The position numbers and the translations under genes are program-made. From Actinopolymorpha rutila (GTDB lineage: Bacteria; Actinomycetota; Actinomycetes; Propionibacteriales; Actinopolymorphaceae): a stretch of 64,000 bases of DNA. Of the stretch, positions 1-10,051 are shown piece by piece. Under the pieces are notes generated by a model. It was not told where the DNA came from and made no database searches. It was given only the letters and a program-made list of their open reading frames with translations. Position 1 is the first letter of the stretch. Every line of letters starts with the position of its first letter. The stretch covers positions 1,984,001 through 2,048,000 of the forward strand of contig NZ_JACBZH010000001.1 in assembly GCF_013407855.1 (NCBI RefSeq), given 5' to 3'.

Positions 1-97
1 GACAAGCGACTTACGTCGGAGCCGCCTGCGGGTGGCCCCGGCGACCGACACGGGCCTCCGCGCGGCTCACCAGCCCGGGGGCTGACAGGAGACAGAC

Positions 98-3000
98 TTG
101 CTCGAAAACGAGCCCGGCGCCGAAACGGGCGCCACACCCGAATACTCCGATCGACCCGCTGCCGACACCGGTGGCTCGCCGCCGCAGGCAGACGGCCCGC
201 CGCAGGAGCCGGAGGCGTCGAGCACCACGCCGCGGCGCACCACCCGTAAGCGCGCGAGCCGGGCGAAGAAGGCCGCCGCGCCGGCCGAGGCCACCGCGGA
301 CGCTGAGTCCCCGTCGGGTTCGGCCGAAGGTACGGCTGACGGCGCGCCCGACAGCGCGGCTGACGGTGCGGCCGAGGAGCAGAAGCCGGCGCCGCGCAAG
401 CGAGCCGCCGCCAAGCGCACCCGGGCCAAGAAGGCCGCGGCGCCGAAGAACATCCAGCCGGAGAACGCCCCGCCGGAGGACGTAGCGACGTCCGCCCCGG
501 CCGAGGCGGCGCCGGCCGCGAGCGGCGAGCCGGCGAAGGTCCAGTCCGCGGCCGAGCAGCAGGCCCCGTCCGAGCGGGCAGCACAGGTGTCGGCCGGCTC
601 GACCGAGCCCGCCGAACCCGCCGAACCCGCCGGTCCCCCCGAGCGCGACCGGCCTGCCGAGTCCACCGGATCCACCGGACAGCCGCAGGGCGGCCCCGAG
701 GCTCCGGCCGCAGTGGCCTTCCAGCCGCCGACCGTGCTGTTCCAGCCGCCGGCGATCGAGACTCCGTCGACGGCTCCCGCCGAGAAGACCCCCGCTGGGG
801 AGCCGGCCGAGTCCGGTGAGCAGAAGCCGTCGCGGCGCCGGCGTACCCGCGGCGGAGCGGCCGCGGAGGCTGCCGAGACCAACCAGACCGCCGAGACCGC
901 CAGGACCGATCAGGCGGACACCGACAAGCAGGGCCAGCCGGACCAGGCCGCCGAGGCGGACAGCGCCGGGGCCGACGGCGCCGGCAGGTCCACCCGGGGT
1001 CGGCGCGGCCGCAGGGCCGAACCCGTCACCGACGAGGCTGACAGCGACGACTCCGACGACGGCGAGGAGTCCGAGGGCGGCCGCCGTCGCCGCCGCCGTC
1101 GCGGCGGACGCCGTAGGAACAAGAACGGCACCGACGACGACTCCACCGCGGACTCCACCTCCGACGAGGCCGCTCAGGCCGGCGCCGACGGAGCGGCGGA
1201 GTCTCCGGGCGCGGAGTCGGAGGACTCCGAGGACGACTCCGACGAGGACGGTGCTGGTTCGCGTCGCCGCCGTCGCCGGCGCCGCCGGCGCGGTGAGTCC
1301 ACCGACGCCTCGCCGGACGACCCCGAGCACACCGTCGTCAAGGTGCGCGAACCCCGCAAGGGTGACGACGAGCCGAGCGCCCTGGAGGGGTCGACCCGGC
1401 TGGAGGCCAAGAAGCAGCGCCGTCGCGAGGGCCGCGAAGCCGGCCGTCGCCGGCCGCCGATCCTCACCGAGTCGGAGTTCCTGGCCCGCCGCGAGGCCGT
1501 CAAGCGGACGATGGTGATCCGTCAGCAGCGTGACCGGACCCAGATCGCGGTGCTCGAGGACGACGTACTCGTCGAGCACTACGTCACCCGCGAGTCGCAG
1601 TCGTCGATGATCGGCAACGTCTACCTCGGGCGGGTTCAGAACGTCCTGCCCAGCATGGAGGCGGCCTTCATCGACATCGGCCGCGGCCGCAACGCGGTGC
1701 TCTACGCGGGCGAGGTCGACTGGAACGGCCTGGGCCACGAGAACCAGCCCCGCCGGATCGAGCTCGCGCTCAAGTCCGGGCAGAGCGTGCTGGTCCAGGT
1801 GACCAAGGACCCGATCGGCCACAAGGGCGCCCGGCTGACCAGCCAGGTGAGCCTGCCCGGCCGCTACCTGGTCTACGTACCCCACGGCTCGATGAACGGC
1901 ATCAGCCGCAAGCTTCCCGACACCGAGCGCAGCCGGCTCAAGGCACTGCTGAAGGACATCGTTCCCGACGAGGCCGGTGTGGTCGTACGCACCGCCGCCG
2001 AGGGCGCGAGCGAGGAGGAACTCTCCCGCGACGTCGCCCGGCTGAAGGCGCAGTGGGAGGCGATCGAGAAGAAGACCACCAACGGTCAGGCGCCCAACCT
2101 GCTCTCCGCCGAGCCCGACCTGCTCATCAAGGTCGTCCGGGACCTGTTCACCGAGGACTTCGCCCGCCTGGTCGTCTCCGGTGACGAGGCCTGGGACATG
2201 GTCGAGGGGTACGTCGAGCACGTGGCGCCGCACCTCGCCGACCGGCTGGAACGCTGGTCGAAGTCCGACGACGTGTTCACGTCGTTCCGGGTCGAGGAGC
2301 AGATCGTGAAGGCTCTGGACCGGAAGGTGTGGCTGCCCTCCGGCGGTTCGCTGGTGATCGACCGCACCGAGGCGATGACCGTCATCGACGTCAACACCGG
2401 GAAGTTCACCGGTGCCGGTGGCAACCTCGAGGAGACCGTCACCCGGAACAACCTCGAGGCCGCCGAGGAGATCGTGCGCCAGCTCCGGCTGCGTGACATC
2501 GGCGGGATCATCGTCGTCGACTTCATCGACATGGTGCTCGAGTCCAACCGCGACCTCGTGCTCCGCCGGTTGGTGGAGTGCCTCGGCCGGGACCGCACGA
2601 AGCACCAGGTGGCCGAGGTCACCTCGCTGGGCCTGGTCCAGATGACGCGCAAGCGGATCGGCACCGGCCTGCTGGAGTCGTTCAGCGAGCCGTGTGAGGC
2701 GTGCTCGGGGCGCGGCGTGAAGGTCCGCCTCGAACCCGTCGAGGCGGCGCCGTCGTCGCCCAACGGCGAGGAGGAGCCCAGCCGGCGCTCCCGCCGCCGG
2801 CGCCGTGGCGGCGGTGGTGGCGGCAACGGCGTCGCCGAGCCGGTCGATGCCGAGCCGGTCGACGCGGAGCCCGTCGAGTCCGAGCCGGTCGAGTCCGAGC
2901 CGGTCGAGTCCGAGCCGGTCGAGTCCGAGCCGGTCGACGCCGACGCCGAGGGCGAGGCCGAGAAGACCGAGGGTGACCAGCGGCCTGCCGAGCAGCCGGA

Positions 3001-3427
3001 GGCCCAGCCGGCGGAAGCCGAGCAGCCGCGTGCCGAGCAGGCGGATGCCGCACCGGCCGCTGCCGCACCGGTGGCCAAGTGGGTGGACGTCGGAACACCC
3101 CGTTCCGAGGCGGCCGAGAACGCGACTTCCGTGACCGCTGCCGGCACACCCGACACGTCCGGTACGCCCGATGAGTCAGGTACGCCCGAGCCCGCCGGTA
3201 CGCCCGCGCAGTCCGTCGAGGCCGACCAGCCCACCCAGGTAGCGCAGCCGGCCCAGGAGACAGCCCAGGAAACGACCCAGCCGGCACAGGAGGAGGCGGC
3301 CCGCAACGGCGCGGAGCCCACCGGCAGGTCCGAGGAGCCGTCCGGTGCCCCCGAGGAGGAGTCGCCGGAGGACTTCGGTGGTCGTCCAGCACGTCGGCGC
3401 AGCCGCCGGCGAGTACCCGCGGAGTAG
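98..3427 (+). CDS. rne: Ribonuclease E/G (Rne/Rng family)
   Basis: Endoribonuclease for mRNA turnover and rRNA maturation, 1109 residues. The TTG start has an AGGAG site 6 bases upstream. Residues 1-460 are a low-complexity arm rich in A, E, P and R with Arg-rich patches, typical of actinobacterial RNase E. The catalytic core starts near residue 470 with an S1-like segment (IGNVYLGRVQNVLPSMEAAF). Two acidic sites follow: VIDVNTGKFTG (Asp near 764) and VVDFID (Asp near 808). The Zn-link CEACSGRG lies near residue 866. The C-terminal arm carries seven EPV(D/E)(A/S) repeats. It lies upstream of rplU and rpmA in the usual actinobacterial order. Rne versus Rng naming is not decided by sequence alone. 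Confidence 0.96.
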   Translation: MLENEPGAETGATPEYSDRPAADTGGSPPQADGPPQEPEASSTTPRRTTRKRASRAKKAAAPAEATADAESPSGSAEGTADGAPDSAADGAAEEQKPAPRKRAAAKRTRAKKAAAPKNIQPENAPPEDVATSAPAEAAPAASGEPAKVQSAAEQQAPSERAAQVSAGSTEPAEPAEPAGPPERDRPAESTGSTGQPQGGPEAPAAVAFQPPTVLFQPPAIETPSTAPAEKTPAGEPAESGEQKPSRRRRTRGGAAAEAAETNQTAETARTDQADTDKQGQPDQAAEADSAGADGAGRSTRGRRGRRAEPVTDEADSDDSDDGEESEGGRRRRRRRGGRRRNKNGTDDDSTADSTSDEAAQAGADGAAESPGAESEDSEDDSDEDGAGSRRRRRRRRRRGESTDASPDDPEHTVVKVREPRKGDDEPSALEGSTRLEAKKQRRREGREAGRRRPPILTESEFLARREAVKRTMVIRQQRDRTQIAVLEDDVLVEHYVTRESQSSMIGNVYLGRVQNVLPSMEAAFIDIGRGRNAVLYAGEVDWNGLGHENQPRRIELALKSGQSVLVQVTKDPIGHKGARLTSQVSLPGRYLVYVPHGSMNGISRKLPDTERSRLKALLKDIVPDEAGVVVRTAAEGASEEELSRDVARLKAQWEAIEKKTTNGQAPNLLSAEPDLLIKVVRDLFTEDFARLVVSGDEAWDMVEGYVEHVAPHLADRLERWSKSDDVFTSFRVEEQIVKALDRKVWLPSGGSLVIDRTEAMTVIDVNTGKFTGAGGNLEETVTRNNLEAAEEIVRQLRLRDIGGIIVVDFIDMVLESNRDLVLRRLVECLGRDRTKHQVAEVTSLGLVQMTRKRIGTGLLESFSEPCEACSGRGVKVRLEPVEAAPSSPNGEEEPSRRSRRRRRGGGGGGNGVAEPVDAEPVDAEPVESEPVESEPVESEPVESEPVDADAEGEAEKTEGDQRPAEQPEAQPAEAEQPRAEQADAAPAAAAPVAKWVDVGTPRSEAAENATSVTAAGTPDTSGTPDESGTPEPAGTPAQSVEADQPTQVAQPAQETAQETTQPAQEEAARNGAEPTGRSEEPSGAPEEESPEDFGGRPARRRSRRRVPAE
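2837..2941 (+). repeat. Seven 15-bp tandem repeats inside rne
   Basis: Seven head-to-tail 15-bp units of the form GAGCCGGTCGAGTCC, with small variants, encode EPVDA or EPVES pentapeptides in the disordered C-terminal arm of RNase E. Unit length is a multiple of three, so copy number can change without breaking the frame. Confidence 0.9.
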
Positions 3428-3471
3428 GCCGGCACGTGCCCGGTCAGAGCAGGAACACCCGGTGCGGGTGC

Positions 3472-3490
3472 CCGGTGGCTGGTCCACCGG
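3472..3490 (+). terminator. Hairpin after rne
   Basis: Perfect 7-bp stem CCGGTGG/CCACCGG with a 5-base loop, 45 bases after the rne stop codon. No T-tract follows, so it may be a weak terminator or an mRNA 3' end structure. Confidence 0.4.
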
Positions 3491-3511
3491 CATCCGCGGG
3501 GTGGCCCGGCT

Positions 3512-3541
3512 TTGATCCAGGCCGAGGGCCTGCGGTAGTCT
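3512..3541 (+). promoter_or_regulatory. Candidate promoter for rplU-rpmA
   Basis: TTGATC and TAGTCT are separated by 18 bases in the 200-bp gap between rne and rplU, about 85 bases before the rplU start. The match to the housekeeping sigma consensus is moderate; this is inferred from sequence only. Confidence 0.4.
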
Positions 3542-3627
3542 GATCCGTCGGCGCGGTGTCCGCGCCATCTTCGCGCGTCCGTTCCCCGCGACGCGCTCCC
3601 GAACGTCCGAAGAGAGTGAGACCAGCG

Positions 3628-3939
3628 GTGTACGCGATCGTGCGCAGTGGCGGCCGGCAGCACAAGGTGGCCGTCGGCGACGTCCTCGAGGTCAACCGAC
3701 TGGCCGAGCAGACGGGTTCGACGGTGCAGCTTCCGGCCGTCCTCGTCGTCGACGGTGAGAGCGTCACGTCCGACGCCGCGGCGCTCGGCAAGGTCTCGGT
3801 GACCGCTGAGGTCCTCGGTGCCGCCAAGGGCCCGAAGATCCATATCCTGAAGTACAAGAACAAGACCGGCTACCGCAAGCGCCAGGGTCACCGCCAGGCG
3901 CTGACCAAGGTCAAGGTCACCGACATCAAGCAGGGCTAG
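3628..3939 (+). CDS. rplU: 50S ribosomal protein L21
   Basis: Large-subunit ribosomal protein L21, 103 residues, which binds 23S rRNA. I chose the GTG start at 3628 because the protein then begins [14 protein letters not shown], the family N-terminus; a longer reading frame from 3556 would add an unrelated leader. The conserved C-terminal stretch [15 protein letters not shown] is present. It is followed by rpmA after 57 bases, the standard L21-L27 pair. Confidence 0.97.
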   Translation: MYAIVRSGGRQHKVAVGDVLEVNRLAEQTGSTVQLPAVLVVDGESVTSDAAALGKVSVTAEVLGAAKGPKIHILKYKNKTGYRKRQGHRQALTKVKVTDIKQG

Positions 3940-3996
3940 TTCGGCAGGCACCACCTGCGGACCAACCCACCGAAGAAGACCAAGGGCTGACATCTC

Positions 3997-4251
3997 ATGG
4001 CACACAAGAAGGGCGCTTCGTCCTCGCGGAACGGGCGCGACTCCACCTCCAAGCGACTCGGTGTCAAGCGCTACGGCGGCCAGCTCGTCGGCGCCGGTGA
4101 GATCATCGTCCGCCAGCGCGGCACCCACTTCCACCCGGGCTTCAACGTCGGGCGGGGCGGCGACGACACGCTGTTCGCGCTGTCGGCCGGCACCGTGGAG
4201 TTCGGTAGCCGCCGCGGTCGTCGGACCGTCAGCATCCTCCCGAGCGAGTAA
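3997..4251 (+). CDS. rpmA: 50S ribosomal protein L27
   Basis: Large-subunit protein L27, 84 residues, whose N-terminus reaches toward the peptidyl-transferase centre. It starts [16 protein letters not shown], the classical L27 N-terminus, and keeps [10 protein letters not shown] and [12 protein letters not shown]. There is no N-terminal leader of the kind cleaved in Firmicutes. A strong hairpin terminator follows, so rplU-rpmA can be read as a two-gene unit separate from obg. Confidence 0.97.
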   Translation: MAHKKGASSSRNGRDSTSKRLGVKRYGGQLVGAGEIIVRQRGTHFHPGFNVGRGGDDTLFALSAGTVEFGSRRGRRTVSILPSE

Positions 4252-4272
4252 GCACACCCGGACACATGTGGG

Positions 4273-4299
4273 CGGGGCGGGCCATCTGGGCCCGCCCCG
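4273..4299 (+). terminator. Intrinsic-type terminator after rpmA
   Basis: Perfect 10-bp GC stem (CGGGGCGGGC paired with GCCCGCCCCG) with a 7-base loop, 21 bases after the rpmA stop and followed by a short T-containing stretch (TACCTGTTT). Confidence 0.75.
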
Positions 4300-4373
4300 T
4301 ACCTGTTTGACCAGCGGTCACGCGACTGGCCGCGACGGTCCAGTCGGCGGTTCCAGCAGGGAGGAGGTGCGCC

Positions 4374-5735
4374 GTGGCGGTCCCCACGTTCATCGACCGG
4401 GTGACGCTCCACGTGGCCGGCGGTGACGGCGGTCACGGCTGCACCTCGGTTCACCGGGAGAAGTTCAAGCCCCTCGGCGGCCCGGACGGCGGCAACGGCG
4501 GCCGTGGCGGCAGCGTCGTCCTCGAGGTCGCGCCCAACCTCACCACCCTGGCCGACTACTACCACGCACCCCACCGCCGAGCCGCCAACGGCCGTCCCGG
4601 TCAGGGCAGCAACCGCGCCGGCGCCGACGGTGACGACCTCGTGCTGCGGGTGCCAGACGGCACGGTCGTCAGGACGACCGACGGTGAGGTGCTGATCGAC
4701 CTGGTGGGCGCCGGCACCTCCTACGTCGTCGCCGCCGGCGGAAACGGCGGCCTGGGCAACGCCGCGCTGGCCTCGGCCCGCCGCCGCGCTCCGGGATTCG
4801 CACTGCTCGGTGAGCCCGGCGACCGTCGCAGCATCGTCCTGGAACTGAAGCTCGTCGCCGACGTGGGACTGGTCGGGTTCCCCAGTGCCGGCAAGTCCAG
4901 CCTGATCGCCGCCATGTCCCGAGCCCGGCCGAAGATCGCCGACTACCCGTTCACCACGTTGGTCCCCAACCTCGGCGTCGTGACCGCGGGCGACACGACG
5001 TTCACCGTCGCCGACGTCCCCGGCCTGATCGAGGGCGCGAGCGAGGGGAGGGGCCTGGGCCACGAGTTCCTCCGCCACGTCGAACGCTGCAGCGCGCTGT
5101 GCCACGTGATCGACTGCGCGACACTGGAGCCGGGCCGCGACCCGCTATCCGACCTGGACGTCATCGAGGGGGAGCTCGCCGCCCACGGCGGGCTGGAGGA
5201 TCGTCCGCGCATCGTCGTACTCAACAAGGTCGACGTGCCCGACGCCCAGGACCTGGCCGAGCTGGTGAAGCCCGAGCTCGCCGCTCGTGGCCTGCACGTC
5301 TTCGAGGTGTCCGCCGCGACACACGCCGGCCTCGTCGAGCTGTCGTACGCCATGGCACGCCTGGTCCAGGGCCGACGTGCTGCGGCCCCGCCGGCCGAGC
5401 CCACCCGGATCGTGATCCGTCCCCGGGCCGTCGACGAGTCCGACTTCACCGTCACCCGCGAGGGCGACGTGTGGCGAGTGCGTGGCCGCCGTCCCGAGCG
5501 GTGGGTACGCCAGACCGACTTCAGCAACGACGAGGCCGTCGGCTACCTCGCCGACCGGCTCAACCGCCTCGGCGTCGAGGACAAGCTCCGCAAGCTGGGC
5601 GCCCAGCGCGGCGACGCGGTGGCGATCGGTGCGGAGGACAACGCCGTGGTGTTCGACTTCGATCCCAGCGTGGAGTCCGGTGCGGAGTTGCTGCAGGGTC
5701 CGCGCGGTAGCGATCCCCGCCTGGACGGCCGGTGA
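4374..5735 (+). CDS. obg: GTPase Obg
   Basis: Essential P-loop GTPase involved in 50S subunit assembly and stress control, 453 residues. The GTG start follows a strong GGGAGGAGG site. The Gly-rich Obg fold covers about residues 1-158, with GGDGGHG and GGNGGRGG. The G domain carries GFPSAGKSS (about 168-176), DVPG and NKVD (near 284). A C-terminal OCT domain covers about 330-440. It is 7 bases from proB, the usual actinobacterial arrangement. Confidence 0.97.
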   Translation: MAVPTFIDRVTLHVAGGDGGHGCTSVHREKFKPLGGPDGGNGGRGGSVVLEVAPNLTTLADYYHAPHRRAANGRPGQGSNRAGADGDDLVLRVPDGTVVRTTDGEVLIDLVGAGTSYVVAAGGNGGLGNAALASARRRAPGFALLGEPGDRRSIVLELKLVADVGLVGFPSAGKSSLIAAMSRARPKIADYPFTTLVPNLGVVTAGDTTFTVADVPGLIEGASEGRGLGHEFLRHVERCSALCHVIDCATLEPGRDPLSDLDVIEGELAAHGGLEDRPRIVVLNKVDVPDAQDLAELVKPELAARGLHVFEVSAATHAGLVELSYAMARLVQGRRAAAPPAEPTRIVIRPRAVDESDFTVTREGDVWRVRGRRPERWVRQTDFSNDEAVGYLADRLNRLGVEDKLRKLGAQRGDAVAIGAEDNAVVFDFDPSVESGAELLQGPRGSDPRLDGR

Positions 5736-5742
5736 CCGGCCG

Positions 5743-6894
5743 GTGACCAAAGGGCTGCGCACCGACGTGACGGCCGCCGAACGGGTGGTCGTCAAGGTCG
5801 GGTCGTCCTCGCTCACCACCTCGCGCGGCGGCATCGCCCAGGACCGCATCGACGCGCTCGTCGACGCACTTGCCACCCGCCGTGCCGCCGGCACCGAGAT
5901 CGTGCTGGTCTCCTCCGGCGCGATCGCCACCGGCTTCGCGCCGCTCGGGTTGCGCACCCGCCCGCGTGACCTGGCCACGCAGCAGGCGGCGGCGAGCGTT
6001 GGCCAGGGGCTCCTCGTGGCCCGCTACACCGAGGCGTTCGGCCGGCACGGCTTCCGGGTCGCGCAGGTGCTGCTCACCCTCGACGACGTGACCCGGCGGT
6101 CCCACTACCGCAACGCCTACCGCACGATGGCGCGACTGCTGGAGCTCGGCGTGGTGCCGATCGTGAACGAGAACGACTCGGTGGCCACCGAGGAGATCCG
6201 GTTCGGCGACAACGACCGGCTGGCCGCACTGGTCGCCCACCTGGTGCACGCCGACCTGCTCGTCCTGCTGTCCGACGTCGACGGCCTCTACGACGGTGAC
6301 CCGCGCCGGCCCGGCACCGCGCGGGTGGAAGAAGTACGCGGCGACGCCGACCTCGAGCACGTGTCGCTCGGGCGTTCCGGCCGGTCCGGCGTCGGCACCG
6401 GCGGCATGGCGACCAAGGTGGAGGCCGCCCGGATCGCGACCGCGGCCGGCGTACCGGTGGTGCTCTCCGACGCCGCTGACGCGGGCCGCGCCCTGGCCGG
6501 TGAACGCGTCGGCACCCACTTCCACCGGACCGGCCGGCGTCGCCCCACCCGGTTGCTGTGGCTCGCGCACGCCACCACGCCGCGCGGCCGGCTCCGGCTC
6601 GACAACGGCGCGGTGCGCGCGGTCTGCGAGCGCCGCGCGTCCCTGCTCCCGGCTGGGATCGTGGCGGTGGACGGCAGTTTCGAAGTGGGGGATCCGGTCG
6701 ATCTGGTCGATCCAGAGGGTCGTACTGTCGCCCGCGGGCTGGTCAACTTCGACGCCCGCGAGCTTCCCGACCTGCTCGGCCGGTCCACTCGGGACCTCGC
6801 CCGTGAGCTCGGCCCCGCCTACGAACGCGAGGTCGTCCACCGCGACGACCTCGTGCTAATTCCCGAACGCGACCGTACGATCGCGCACACCTGA
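5743..6894 (+). CDS. proB: Glutamate 5-kinase
   Basis: First enzyme of proline synthesis, phosphorylating glutamate to gamma-glutamyl phosphate; 383 residues from this start. The amino-acid kinase fold shows VVVKVGSSSLT near residue 14 and VPIVNENDSV near 140. A C-terminal PUA domain follows from about 290. The GTG at 5743 lies 7 bases after the obg stop. A second in-frame GTG at 5767, preceded by AAAGGG, would give 375 residues and is equally possible. Confidence 0.95.
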   Translation: MTKGLRTDVTAAERVVVKVGSSSLTTSRGGIAQDRIDALVDALATRRAAGTEIVLVSSGAIATGFAPLGLRTRPRDLATQQAAASVGQGLLVARYTEAFGRHGFRVAQVLLTLDDVTRRSHYRNAYRTMARLLELGVVPIVNENDSVATEEIRFGDNDRLAALVAHLVHADLLVLLSDVDGLYDGDPRRPGTARVEEVRGDADLEHVSLGRSGRSGVGTGGMATKVEAARIATAAGVPVVLSDAADAGRALAGERVGTHFHRTGRRRPTRLLWLAHATTPRGRLRLDNGAVRAVCERRASLLPAGIVAVDGSFEVGDPVDLVDPEGRTVARGLVNFDARELPDLLGRSTRDLARELGPAYEREVVHRDDLVLIPERDRTIAHT

Positions 6895-6919
6895 ATCACG
6901 CACTAAGGAGGGCGGCGGT

Positions 6920-7276
6920 GTGAGCTCCGACGAGACGCGGATGTGGCACATCACCGTGACGGTGGCGGGCGACCCCCACGATCCGGACGAAGTACGCGCC
7001 GGGCTTGAACGCCTGGTGGAGGAGCGGCCGTTCCTGTTGACCGTGCGCTTCCAGGAGGACCGGGCGGAGGTGCGCTACTGGGAGCAGGCCACCGAGATCC
7101 TGGACGCGGCCTCGCTGGCACTGCGGCTGTGGACCGAGCACCGCGACAGCGCCGGCCTGCCCCAGTGGGAGGTCATCGGCCTGGAGGTGCTCGACCGGGA
7201 CACCTTCACCATGCGCGTGGACGAGGGCACCGCACCGCCGCCGTTCGCGGGCATCGGCAGCGTCCGCCCGTACTGA
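6920..7276 (+). CDS. Conserved hypothetical protein between proB and proA
   Basis: Protein of 118 residues with no signal peptide or membrane segment. The GTG start has AAGGAGG about 9 bases upstream. It begins [22 protein letters not shown] after seven residues and is acidic and compact. I recognise it only as a small protein of the type found between proB and proA in actinobacteria. Function unknown; position suggests co-transcription with proline genes. Confidence 0.75.
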   Translation: MSSDETRMWHITVTVAGDPHDPDEVRAGLERLVEERPFLLTVRFQEDRAEVRYWEQATEILDAASLALRLWTEHRDSAGLPQWEVIGLEVLDRDTFTMRVDEGTAPPPFAGIGSVRPY

Positions 7277-7337
7277 CGCTTCGCGGCCCGCTCAACCTGT
7301 CCGTCTGGTCCGAGGGACACGCCATAGGATCGGAAGC

Positions 7338-8642
7338 GTGACTGCTTCCGTGAACGCCGACGCCGGCACCGCAGGCGCCGACACCGACCGTGAGCGCGCG
7401 GCTGTCCTCGACGCCGCGGCCCGTGCCCGGGAGGCCGCCGTGGATCTGGCCGGCCGGTCCCGCGCCGACAAGGACGCCGCCCTGGCCGCGATGGGGGCCG
7501 CGCTGCGCGCCCAAGCGGCGAGCATCGTCACCGCCAACGCGGCCGACGTGGAGCGGGCCCGTGCGGCCGGAACGCCGGACGCGATCATCGACCGGCTGCG
7601 GCTGGACGAGGGCCGGATCGCGGCGATGGCCGACGGCCTGACCCAGGTCGCCGCGCTGACCGACCCGGTGGGTGAGGTGGTCCGCGGCTTCACGTTGCCG
7701 AACGGCCTGGAGCTTCGCCAGGTGCGAGTGCCGTTCGGCGTGGTCGGAATCATCTACGAGGCCCGTCCCAACGTCACCGCGGACGCGGCCGGCCTGTGCC
7801 TGAAGAGCGGGAACGCCGCCCTGCTGCGCGGCTCCTCCTCGGCGCGGGAGTCCAACGCCGCGATCGTCGACGTACTCCGGAAGGCACTGGTCGACGCCGG
7901 ACTGCCCGCCGACGCGGTCCAGCTCGTACCCGGTGACAGCCGCGAGTCGGTCGGGCACCTGATGCGGGCGCGCGGACTGGTCGACGTCCTCATCCCGCGC
8001 GGCGGCGCGAGCCTGATCCGCAGCGTCGTCGAGGGTTCCACGGTCCCGGTCATCGAGACCGGGGTCGGCAACTGCCACGTCTACGTCGACGCCGAGGCCG
8101 ACCTGGACATGGCCCTCTCGATCCTGCTGAACGCGAAGACCCAGCGCCCGAGCGTCTGCAACGCCGCCGAGACGCTGCTCGTGCACGCCGACGCCGCCGA
8201 GGCGTTCCTGCCGCGTGCGCTGGCGGCGCTGCGCGACGCGGGGGTGACGGTGCACGGGGACGCACGGGTCGCGGCGTACGACGAGAAGGTCGTCCCGGCC
8301 ACCGACGCCGACTGGGACACCGAGTACCTCTCCCTCGACCTCGCAGCGGCCGTCGTCGACTCCCTCGAGGACGCCTGCCGGCACATCCGCCGGCACGGCT
8401 CGGGCCACACCGAGGCGATCATCACGCGTTCGCAACCGGCAGCCCGCCGGTTCGTCCAGGCGGTCGACTCCGCCGCGGTGCTGGTGAACGCCTCGACCCG
8501 GTTCACCGACGGCGGGGAGTTCGGGTTCGGCGCCGAGATCGGCATCTCCACCCAGAAGCTGCACGCCCGTGGGCCGATGGGCCTGCCCGAGCTCACCTCC
8601 ACCAAGTACGTCGTGGTCGGCGAGGGGCAGATCCGCGGCTGA
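7338..8642 (+). CDS. proA: Gamma-glutamyl phosphate reductase
   Basis: Second enzyme of proline synthesis; reduces gamma-glutamyl phosphate to glutamate semialdehyde with NADPH. 434 residues, aldehyde dehydrogenase fold. Visible signatures are [17 protein letters not shown] and the catalytic Cys274 in [14 protein letters not shown]. The GTG start has GGATCGGAAG just upstream. It pairs with proB across one small gene. Confidence 0.97.
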   Translation: MTASVNADAGTAGADTDRERAAVLDAAARAREAAVDLAGRSRADKDAALAAMGAALRAQAASIVTANAADVERARAAGTPDAIIDRLRLDEGRIAAMADGLTQVAALTDPVGEVVRGFTLPNGLELRQVRVPFGVVGIIYEARPNVTADAAGLCLKSGNAALLRGSSSARESNAAIVDVLRKALVDAGLPADAVQLVPGDSRESVGHLMRARGLVDVLIPRGGASLIRSVVEGSTVPVIETGVGNCHVYVDAEADLDMALSILLNAKTQRPSVCNAAETLLVHADAAEAFLPRALAALRDAGVTVHGDARVAAYDEKVVPATDADWDTEYLSLDLAAAVVDSLEDACRHIRRHGSGHTEAIITRSQPAARRFVQAVDSAAVLVNASTRFTDGGEFGFGAEIGISTQKLHARGPMGLPELTSTKYVVVGEGQIRG

Positions 8643-8718
8643 CCCCGGCCGGCTGCCCGGGGCCCTTGCCGGCGGCCGGGCGCCGCGACCGGAGGGCTGC
8701 GGGGTAGGCTTTGCGGCC

Positions 8719-8859
8719 ATGGCGTCCCTCGTAGTTCTCGCACAGGAAGGTCCGAAGCTGCCCTTTCCAGGGCCGGTGTTCGGGCTCATCGCCTTCCTGA
8801 TCCTGGCCACCCTCCTGGCGATCACCCTCGCCTTCGGCAAGGGTCGACCGCACGCCTGA
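8719..8859 (+). CDS. Small single-span membrane protein
   Basis: Protein of 46 residues with one hydrophobic helix ([18 protein letters not shown]) and a short basic tail (GKGRPHA). It starts at an ATG in the proA-nadD gap. Coding is supported by its clean membrane topology and by its location, where actinobacteria often carry a similar short protein. No function can be assigned. Confidence 0.65.
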   Translation: MASLVVLAQEGPKLPFPGPVFGLIAFLILATLLAITLAFGKGRPHA

Positions 8860-8909
8860 GTCCGACGACGGCAGATGCGTACGCACAGCCCGGCGGTCCG
8901 GAGGGCTTG

Positions 8910-9509
8910 GTGAGCGACCGACGTCCCCGACTGGGCGTGATGGGCGGCACGTTCGACCCCATCCACAACGGCCACCTGGTGGCCGCGAGCGAGGTCCAGG
9001 CCGACTTCGACCTCGACGAAGTGATCTTCGTGCCCACGGGCCAGCCCTGGCAGAAGGGCGCCCGGCAGGTCGCGGAGGCCGAGGACCGTTACCTCATGAC
9101 GGTGATCGCCACCGCGTCCAACCCGAGGTTCTCGGTGAGCCGGGTCGACATCGACCGGCCGGGTCTCACCTATACCGTCGACACGTTGCGTGACCTGCGG
9201 GCCGCGCGGGGCCCGGACGCGGAGTTCTTCTTCATCACCGGCGCGGACGCGCTGACCCAGATCCTGACCTGGCGTGACGTCGACGAGCTGTTCCAGATGG
9301 CGCACTTCGTCGGATGCACCAGGCCCGGCCACACCTTCGAGATCGACGAGCTTCCCGAGGACGCCGTCACGCTCCTGGAGATCCCGGCGCTGGCCATTTC
9401 CTCCACGGAGTGTCGCGAACGCGTCGCGGCGGGTCGCCCCATCTGGTACCTCGTCCCCGATGGCATCGTTCAGTACATCAACAAGAGGCGGATGTACCTC
9501 AAGCCGTGA
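8910..9509 (+). CDS. nadD: Nicotinate-nucleotide adenylyltransferase
   Basis: Joins nicotinate mononucleotide and ATP to deamido-NAD in NAD synthesis; 199 residues. The nucleotidyltransferase signature [12 protein letters not shown] spans residues 12-23 and the second motif ISSTECR is near 164. The GTG at 8910 is preferred because GGAGGG ends 4 bases before it; a TTG one codon upstream would sit on the ribosome site. It precedes rsfS, as is common. Confidence 0.96.
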   Translation: MSDRRPRLGVMGGTFDPIHNGHLVAASEVQADFDLDEVIFVPTGQPWQKGARQVAEAEDRYLMTVIATASNPRFSVSRVDIDRPGLTYTVDTLRDLRAARGPDAEFFFITGADALTQILTWRDVDELFQMAHFVGCTRPGHTFEIDELPEDAVTLLEIPALAISSTECRERVAAGRPIWYLVPDGIVQYINKRRMYLKP

Positions 9510-9586
9510 GATCCTGGAGTGGACCTTACGCCGAACAGATACGCCGTTCCGAAACGCTTGCCCCGGAATCGGCGAGAAAGGACCTC

Positions 9587-10051
9587 GTGCCCGCAACGAC
9601 CGAAGCCGTCGAGCTGGCACAGCTGGCCGCCCGGGCCGCTTCTGACAAGCTGGCCCGCGACGTCGTCGCATTCGACGTCTCCGAGCGGCTCGCCATCGCC
9701 GACGCGTTCCTTCTGTGCTCTGCCACCAACGACCGTCAGGTCGGCGCCATCGTCCGGGAGATCCAGGACCGACTGGCCGCCGCCGGGTTCAAACCGTCCC
9801 GCCGCGAGGGCGACCGGGAAAACCGCTGGGTCCTGATGGACTACGGCGATCTCGTCGTTCACGTCCAGCACGTCGAGGAGCGCGCCTTCTACGCGCTCGA
9901 ACGACTGTGGCGGGACTGCCCCGAGATCAAGCTCCCCGAGGCCGTCACCGTCGGAGCCGGGCCTCGCGACCTGGCCGGAGACATGCCGGGTGACATGCCG
10001 GACGACCTGCCCGGCGCGGAGGGACCGCGTCCCACCGGAACCGACGCGTGA
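9587..10051 (+). CDS. rsfS: Ribosome silencing factor RsfS
   Basis: Iojap-family factor that binds L14 and blocks subunit joining in starvation; 154 residues. The GTG start has GAAAGGA 5 bases upstream. The core DVVAFDVSERLAIADAFLLCSATNDRQVGAI and DYGDLVVHVQHVEERAFYALERLW is complete. A C-terminal extension of about 30 residues is acidic and Pro/Gly/Asp-rich. The stop overlaps the next start by 4 bases. Confidence 0.95.
   Translation: MPATTEAVELAQLAARAASDKLARDVVAFDVSERLAIADAFLLCSATNDRQVGAIVREIQDRLAAAGFKPSRREGDRENRWVLMDYGDLVVHVQHVEERAFYALERLWRDCPEIKLPEAVTVGAGPRDLAGDMPGDMPDDLPGAEGPRPTGTDA

Noticed and set aside
11-2605. An 864-codon open frame on the minus strand opposite rne
   Set aside because: High-GC shadow frame with low-complexity translation; rne on the plus strand has all family motifs.
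7206-9671. An 821-codon minus-strand frame opposite proA and nadD
   Set aside because: Shadow of well-supported plus-strand genes; no domain in its translation.
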